From positions 744,001-808,000 of the forward strand of contig NZ_CP139348.1 in assembly GCF_038561965.1 (NCBI RefSeq): a stretch of 64,000 bases of DNA. Reading direction: 5' to 3'. A program made the translations under genes and the position numbers. The notes under the pieces are model-generated. The model saw nothing but the letters and a program-made list of their open reading frames with translations, had not been told where the DNA came from and searched no databases. The stretch comes from Stutzerimonas stutzeri. GTDB lineage: Bacteria > Pseudomonadota > Gammaproteobacteria > Pseudomonadales > Pseudomonadaceae. Below are positions 59,271-64,000 of the stretch, piece after piece (position 1 is the stretch's first letter; every line of letters starts with the position of its first letter).

Positions 59271-60269
59271 ATGTACAAGTCTTGTGTCGCTGCGCTGATC
59301 GCAGCCCTGTATTGGTCGAGTGCCCCTGTGCTGGCTGCCGAGGGCGAGCCGATCGTCATCAAGTTCGCCCACGTGGTGGCGGATGACACGCCCAAGGGCA
59401 AGGGCGCGCTGCTGCTCAAACAGCTGGTCGAAGAGCGCATGGCCGGCAAGGTGAAGGTCGAGGTCTACCCGAACTCGGCCCTGGTGGGCGATGCAGAAGA
59501 GATGCAGGCTCTGTTCGACAACAAGGTCCAGTTGCTGGCGCCGTCGATGTCGAAGTTCGCGCCTTATACCAAGAAGCTGCAGCTGTTCGACTTGCCCTTC
59601 CTGTTCGACGATGCCGAGGCGTTGCAGCGCTTCCAGAAACGCGAGGCTGCGCGTCAGCTGCTGCGTTCCATGGCCGATCATGGGGTTTACGGACTCGCTT
59701 ACTGGAACAACGGCCTGAAGCAGCTTTCCGCGACTACACCGCTGCGCAAGCCGAGCGATGCCAACGGTCTGGCGTTCCGCATCCAGCCGTCGCCCGTGCT
59801 CGAAGCGCAGTTCGCGGCGGTTGGTGCCAAGTCGGTCGTACTGCCGTTCGCCAAGGTTTACGAGTCGCTCAAGGGCGGCGTGGTGCAGGGTGCGGAAAAC
59901 CCGTGGTCGAACATCCTCAGCCAGAACATGCACAGCGTTCAGCCGTACATCACTGAGAGCAACCACGGTGTGCTCGACTACATGCTGATCACCAACAACG
60001 AGTTCTGGCTGAGCATGCCCTTCGCCGTGCGCTCCGAGCTGGAGGGGATCATTCTCGAGGTAACCCAGGCGGTGAATCGCGAGGCCGCGGCAGTGAATCG
60101 GCGCGACCGCGATCGCATCCTCGCCAGCGGTAGCAGCCAGTTGATCACCCTGACGCCGGAAGAGCGCCAGGCCTGGCGCGAGCAGATGTTGCCGGTGTGG
60201 AAAACCTACGAAGCGGAAATCGGCGCTGACCTGATTCGCGCTGCCATGACCGTCAATCGTCGTCGCTGA
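59271..60269 (+). CDS. TRAP transporter solute-binding protein DctP, copy 2
   Basis: The 332-residue paralogue of the preceding gene has a signal peptide (MYKSCVAALIAALYWSSAPV) and the same core (IVIKFAHVVADDTPKGKGAL; GLAFRIQPSPVLEAQFAAVG). The two proteins are alike along their whole length, including the C-terminal RAAMTVNRR, so they arose by tandem duplication. No dctQM genes are adjacent. The 3' end overlaps the convergent DUF488 gene by 17 bases. Confidence 0.88.
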   Translation: MYKSCVAALIAALYWSSAPVLAAEGEPIVIKFAHVVADDTPKGKGALLLKQLVEERMAGKVKVEVYPNSALVGDAEEMQALFDNKVQLLAPSMSKFAPYTKKLQLFDLPFLFDDAEALQRFQKREAARQLLRSMADHGVYGLAYWNNGLKQLSATTPLRKPSDANGLAFRIQPSPVLEAQFAAVGAKSVVLPFAKVYESLKGGVVQGAENPWSNILSQNMHSVQPYITESNHGVLDYMLITNNEFWLSMPFAVRSELEGIILEVTQAVNREAAAVNRRDRDRILASGSSQLITLTPEERQAWREQMLPVWKTYEAEIGADLIRAAMTVNRRR

Positions 60270-60672
60270 GGCGACGCTGAATCTCGCCGGCCATGCAGGC
60301 CGGCGAGCTGTGGCGCTCAAGCCGCTCCCCTTCCTGTTCCAGCCATTCGGCCAGTACCTGCGCATTGTTCTGCTGTTCGTCGCGCGCGGCGTATACCAGC
60401 GTCAAAGTGCCCCGTTCGGCAATCTCGAGCAGTGACCACCAATTCTCAGGATGCGCCGCCAGCTCGCCGCGGTAACGCCGGCTGAATTCCTCGAACTGCA
60501 TCGTGCCGACCTTGAACGCTTTACGTAGCTCGGCCGAAGGTGCGACGTCCGCTAGCCAGGCGTCCAGTGCCAGGCTGTCCTTGCGTTTGCCGCGCGGCCA
60601 GAGTCTGTCGATCAGCACACGGTAGCCGTCTTCAGGCGATGGCGCCTGATAGGCGCGTTTGCATCGAATCAT
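60253..60672 (-). CDS. DUF488-family protein
   Basis: The 139-residue protein belongs to the DUF488 (YeaO-like) family, with RVLIDRLWPRGKRKDSLALD and LVYAARDEQQNNAQVLAEWL as landmarks. The function is unknown. It is convergent with the second DctP gene and overlaps it by 17 bases. Confidence 0.85.
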   Translation of the reverse strand: MIRCKRAYQAPSPEDGYRVLIDRLWPRGKRKDSLALDAWLADVAPSAELRKAFKVGTMQFEEFSRRYRGELAAHPENWWSLLEIAERGTLTLVYAARDEQQNNAQVLAEWLEQEGERLERHSSPACMAGEIQRRLSDDD

Positions 60673-60888
60673 GGGGTCGTCGGTCCGTTGTTTTCGTTTC
60701 GCCTGAAGCGTAGACGCAATACAGCACAGTGAGAGGTTAAAAGTACTCTCGTATAGGTCATAAAGACCTTTTGTGTATGGGTTCTTATTACCTTGTCCGC
60801 CATATCACTTTGATTTTATTGATAGAAAAAGCGGCACGTTTCCTGAAGCTGTTCTTTTCGTGACACCCATTCCCGAAAGGAGCACGAA

Positions 60889-61242
60889 ATGAAATACACG
60901 ACGGTTCTGGTGGCAGCGACGGTGATTCTGGCAAGCAGCCTAGTCAGTGCGGACGAGGTTCTGGAAGTGCATGCCGATCGCGCGGTCGGTGGCGGTTTCG
61001 GCGGGCTCAGCGGCTTTATGCTCGGCGCTGCGGCAGGCGGCCCTGTCGGCGCGCTGGTCGGTGGCGGTGTCGGTTATTTGATGGGGCAGGGCGCGCAACA
61101 GGCTGCCGGGATGGAGCAGACTCTGTATGTGGTCAAGCGCGAGGATGGCAGTGTCGCGCGCATTCGTACATCCGACGGCGGCTTCCTGCAGGGCCAGCAG
61201 ATCGAGCGCGATGGCGGGCGGGTCACTGCGTCAGCCAAATGA
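60889..61242 (+). CDS. Glycine-zipper envelope protein
   Basis: The 117-residue protein has a signal peptide (MKYTTVLVAATVILASSLVS) and a glycine-zipper stretch (LGAAAGGPVGALVGGGVGYL) that could insert in or bind to a membrane. The C-terminal part (YVVKREDGSVARIRTSDGGF) is a small beta domain. GAAAGGAG precedes the ATG. It is related in style to SlyB/YMGG-type outer membrane lipoproteins but has no lipobox. Confidence 0.7.
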   Translation: MKYTTVLVAATVILASSLVSADEVLEVHADRAVGGGFGGLSGFMLGAAAGGPVGALVGGGVGYLMGQGAQQAAGMEQTLYVVKREDGSVARIRTSDGGFLQGQQIERDGGRVTASAK

Positions 61243-61311
61243 TGTCGTACGGCTGGTCGGGTAGTTGATCGATGGGGGATGATCGCGGCTGACCGTCACT
61301 AGGAGGCACTG

Positions 61312-61752
61312 ATGAGTTATTCCGTTCTGCATGTGGTGCATTTGCTGGCCGCGATCTTCTTCATCGGCACGCTGTTCTTCGAGGTGATGATCCTCGGTCG
61401 TGTCCGTCAGCAGATCGGCGAGCAGACCATGCCCCTGGTCGAGCGCGCCGTCGGTGCCCGTTCGCGGGTGGTCCTGCACTGGGTCGTGCTGTTCGTCTAC
61501 GGTGCCGGTATCGGCCTGGGCTGGTACCACCGGCAGGCGCTGGCCGCCCCGTTTGCCAGCAGCTTCGCCACGCTGCTGTCGCTGAAGGTTCTGCTGGCGA
61601 TCGGCGTGTTTCTCACCTTCGGTCTGGTGGCGATCCTGCTGCGCAAAGGGCGCATGACGCCGGTGCGCTACCGGGCCATTCATTGGGCGATCCTGCTGCA
61701 GATGATCGGCATCGTGTTGCTGGCCAAGGGCATGTTCTACCTGCACTGGTAG
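61312..61752 (+). CDS. CopD-like membrane protein
   Basis: The 146-residue protein has four hydrophobic segments; SYSVLHVVHLLAAIFFIGTL starts the first and two His lie in it. This resembles CopD/DUF2269-type proteins that may bind haem or copper. The function is inferred weakly. AGGAGG lies about 8 bases before the ATG. Confidence 0.65.
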   Translation: MSYSVLHVVHLLAAIFFIGTLFFEVMILGRVRQQIGEQTMPLVERAVGARSRVVLHWVVLFVYGAGIGLGWYHRQALAAPFASSFATLLSLKVLLAIGVFLTFGLVAILLRKGRMTPVRYRAIHWAILLQMIGIVLLAKGMFYLHW

Positions 61753-61983
61753 CCCGGCGCTGCGAGCTCCGTATGCAAGTGGCTGCTGGCCTGGCCTGTC
61801 GGTGGCGAACCAGCCTGCGCCTGCCCTAGCAGGTCCGCCGCGCAAGGTGATGATTCTGGTCAAGTAAGGTGGCGCTTATCGTGGCGCTGATGGAGCTCGA
61901 TTCAGCCGCTGCAGGCTCGTTGCTTTAACGGCAGTGGGAGCTATGGTGGCTGCATCGTTTACCGGACCAGCAGAGGTTGCCCC

Positions 61984-63234
61984 ATGGATTTCGCCTACAG
62001 CCCACGCGTCGAGGCGCTGCGCCAGCAGCTGCGCGGCTTCATGGATGAGCACATCGTGCCGCGCATCGGTGCCTGGCATTCGGAGGTGGCGGCCGGTCAG
62101 TATCCGGTGTCGTTCATGGACGATCTCAAGGCGCTGGCGCGTTCGGAAGGGCTATGGAACCTGTTTTTGCCGTCGCTTCGCGACGATGAGCCGGGTATGG
62201 GCCTGAGCAATCTCGAGTACGCGCCGCTGGCCGAGATCATGGGCCGCGTGCACTGGGCCTCAGAGGTGTTCAACTGCAACGCGCCGGACACCGGCAACAT
62301 GGAGCTGCTGCACATGTTCGCCTCAGCCGAGCAGCGCGAGCGCTGGCTCAAGCCGCTGCTTGATGGGGCGATCCGTTCGGCCTTTGCCATGACCGAGCCG
62401 GACGTGCCGTCTTCGGACGCTACCAATATCCAGACGCTGATCCGCCGCGACGGCGACGACTACGTGATCAACGGGCGCAAGTGGTTCATCACCAACGCCT
62501 CGCATCCCAACTGCAAACTCCTGATCGTCATGGGCAAGACCGCCCCGGACGCGGAGAGCCATCAGCAGCAGAGCATGATCCTGGTGCCGTTCGACACACC
62601 CGGTGTTGAGCTGGTGCGCAATATCCCGGTGATGAACCACATCGCGCCGGAAGGCCACAGTGAGCTCCTGCTGCGCAATGTACGGGTGCCAGCGAGCAAC
62701 CTGCTGGGCAAGGAGGGCGACGGCTTCATGATGGCTCAGGCGCGTCTCGGGCCTGGGCGCATCCACCACTGCATGCGTTCGATCGGCATGGCCGAGCTGG
62801 CGTTGGAGCTGATGGTCGAGCGTTGCCAGGAGCGCAAGGCGTTCGGCAAGTACCTGCAGCAATATTCCAATGTCGCCGACTGGATCGCCGAATCGCGCAT
62901 CGAGATCGAGCAGGCACGGCTGCTGGTGCTCAAGACCGCCTGGATGATCGACGAGGTCGGTGCCAAGGCGGCGCGCAAGGAGATCTCGATGATCAAGGCG
63001 CTGGTGCCGCGCATGCACACCAACGTGGTGGATCGCGCGATCCAGGTCTATGGCGCGATGGGGCTGACGCCGGATACGCCGCTGGCCGACATGTGGACCG
63101 GCGGCCGCGCCCTGCGCTTCGCCGACGGCCCTGACCAGGTACATCTGCGCAGCATTGCCAGGATGGAAATCAAGGCCAGCGAGGCCACACGTGGCGCGAC
63201 GGCCGATTACCTCACGCCGCCCGGGCGGCACTGA
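61984..63234 (+). CDS. Acyl-CoA dehydrogenase family protein
   Basis: The 416-residue flavoprotein resembles ACAD10/11-type acyl-CoA dehydrogenases: AFAMTEPDVPSSDATNIQTL in the FAD/substrate region, INGRKWFITNASHPNCKLLI, then QVYGAMGLTPDTPLADMWTG at the C-terminal helix. It oxidises an acyl-CoA; chain length unknown. It appears monocistronic. Confidence 0.88.
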   Translation: MDFAYSPRVEALRQQLRGFMDEHIVPRIGAWHSEVAAGQYPVSFMDDLKALARSEGLWNLFLPSLRDDEPGMGLSNLEYAPLAEIMGRVHWASEVFNCNAPDTGNMELLHMFASAEQRERWLKPLLDGAIRSAFAMTEPDVPSSDATNIQTLIRRDGDDYVINGRKWFITNASHPNCKLLIVMGKTAPDAESHQQQSMILVPFDTPGVELVRNIPVMNHIAPEGHSELLLRNVRVPASNLLGKEGDGFMMAQARLGPGRIHHCMRSIGMAELALELMVERCQERKAFGKYLQQYSNVADWIAESRIEIEQARLLVLKTAWMIDEVGAKAARKEISMIKALVPRMHTNVVDRAIQVYGAMGLTPDTPLADMWTGGRALRFADGPDQVHLRSIARMEIKASEATRGATADYLTPPGRH

Positions 63235-63416
63235 CAACGATTGCTGCTGGCTGCGCTGCTCTCGCCGTTGCGCGGCCTTTCTCAAGTTTGCGCCATTCCG
63301 GTGCATACGCTTGCGTCTCTCCGCTGGTGGCCTAGGCTGGTCACTGCAACGCCGTGTTCGTTCCGTGTCATGGATTCTTTGACATGGAACAACGAAAGTG
63401 CCCGCCGGGCGCGTCC

Positions 63417-63430
63417 TTGATTGCAGTCAA
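63417..63430. promoter_or_regulatory. FNR/ANR-type box upstream of nosR
   Basis: TTGAT-TGCA-GTCAA matches the consensus TTGAT-N4-ATCAA at nine of ten positions. It lies 64 bases before the nosR ATG, so an Anr/Dnr-type regulator should activate nosR under oxygen limitation or nitric oxide. Confidence 0.82.
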
Positions 63431-63493
63431 GGGGAGTCGCGCCACCGCTCCCCTACCATGCAGGCCATATCAACGGCACAAGCAGGTAATGAG

Positions 63494-64000
63494 ATGGCTC
63501 CCCGCGAGTTCTGGCTGGCTGGTGCGTTAGGTGCCTGGGCCAAGAGCCTTGTCATACTTTTAACCCTGACTGTTTGCGCACTGCCGTCGCAGGCCAAGGA
63601 ATACGAGGCCGAGCGCCAGCGCATCGAGCAGTTCTTTCCCGATGCCCAGAGCATTTCCGAGCCCGAGGGCGACTATCAGGTTCGCACGCTGCGCAAGGGC
63701 GACGAGGTGCTGGGCTACGCCTTCCAGAGCATCAACGTCACCAAGATCCCGGCCTACTCCGGCAAGCCGATCAACATGCAGGTGCTGCTCGATCCGCAGG
63801 GCGTAATCCGCGATGCCTATGTGCTCGAGCACCACGAGCCGATCCTGCTGATCGGCATCCCCGAGCAGAAGCTGCACGATTTCAACGCCAAGTACGAAGG
63901 CATCAAGGCGGACCGGCGCGTAGTGGTCGGCCGCTCCAAGGACAGCAACGCGGTGACCATCGACGCCGTGACCGGTGCCACGGTGACGGTGATGGTGGTC
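63494..64000 (+). CDS. nosR: NosR, N-terminal part (runs off the right edge)
   Basis: The 169 codons present encode a signal or membrane segment (AKSLVILLTLTVCALPSQAK) and the periplasmic FMN-binding domain typical of NosR: EQFFPDAQSISEPEGDYQVR near residue 45 and TIDAVTGATVTVMVV at the edge, where the Thr of the DAVTGAT box takes covalent FMN. NosR is a membrane flavo-iron-sulfur protein needed for nos gene expression and electron supply to nitrous oxide reductase. The rest of nosRZDFYL presumably follows outside the window. Confidence 0.92.
   Translation, partial: MAPREFWLAGALGAWAKSLVILLTLTVCALPSQAKEYEAERQRIEQFFPDAQSISEPEGDYQVRTLRKGDEVLGYAFQSINVTKIPAYSGKPINMQVLLDPQGVIRDAYVLEHHEPILLIGIPEQKLHDFNAKYEGIKADRRVVVGRSKDSNAVTIDAVTGATVTVMVV

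Overview
The window looks like chromosome of a GC-rich denitrifying pseudomonad, most likely of the Pseudomonas stutzeri group (Stutzerimonas). The evidence is the Pseudomonas-type gene content (phhRABC, katB-ankB, a Zur-controlled dksA2/zigA operon), the start of nosR (nitrous oxide respiration) behind an FNR/ANR-type box at the right edge, and a sedentary chromosomal integron of the kind known from this group. No rRNA, tRNA, prophage or CRISPR array was recognised.

Layout. 1-4.5 kb: adenine deaminase (partial), a gene-free stretch with two perfect DnaA boxes, a YigZ protein, a cysteine-rich copper-binding protein, and a zinc-starvation operon (dksA2-zigA-DUF1826) behind a Zur box. 4.6-9.9 kb: the pyrimidine-degradation operon rutABCDEF with divergent rutR. 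10-17 kb: small stress and xenobiotic genes with their regulators (VOC proteins, MFS exporter, GlxA-type regulator, old yellow enzyme plus ArsR regulator, AraC regulator plus AhpD-like protein). 17.1-25.1 kb: a chromosomal integron with 12 clear attC sites and one degenerate terminal attC. Its AT-rich cassettes all lie on the minus strand, and its integrase gene is a multiply broken pseudogene. 25.1-26.9 kb: a PQQ-type sugar dehydrogenase lipoprotein and a DUF2231 membrane protein. 27.3-33.9 kb: an operon of a 2-oxoglutarate/Fe(II) oxygenase, a VOC protein and a BMP-family nucleobase/nucleoside ABC importer. 34-45 kb: a diguanylate cyclase, NYN/LOTUS protein, cold-shock/DUF1294 protein, YjdM, thioesterase, dihaem cytochrome, codBA, katB-ankB and cyanase. 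45-50.5 kb: a PhyH-like oxygenase and phenylalanine catabolism (phhABC with divergent phhR). 50.8-57.6 kb: a CheB-CheR-PAS hybrid kinase, serine dehydratase and a thioredoxin-reductase-like flavoprotein. 57.9-60.3 kb: two tandem paralogous TRAP solute-binding proteins. The window ends with small envelope proteins, an acyl-CoA dehydrogenase and nosR.

The main theme outside the integron is scavenging of nitrogen from nucleobases. The rut operon and the oxygenase/BMP operon share a 41-bp upstream element (33 of 41 positions identical). It combines an NtrC-like site (GCAC-N7-GTGC) with a RutR-like palindrome, and in both places it lies 60-62 bp upstream of a sigma-54 (-24/-12) promoter. Further sigma-54-type promoters precede codBA and cynS. 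I infer one nitrogen-limitation regulon that takes up bases, deaminates cytosine, opens uracil by the Rut route and recovers ammonia from cyanate. The oxygenase/BMP operon is its least understood part.

The integron is the most likely place for undescribed biology. Its cassettes encode small unknown proteins, an orphan barstar-type inhibitor, a NIPSNAP-like protein, a membrane-anchored coiled-coil protein with an apparent CTG start, and a 409-residue protein with a HEPN-like Rx4H segment that may be a defence gene. All functional statements rest on reading the sequence and on family knowledge; no database search was run.
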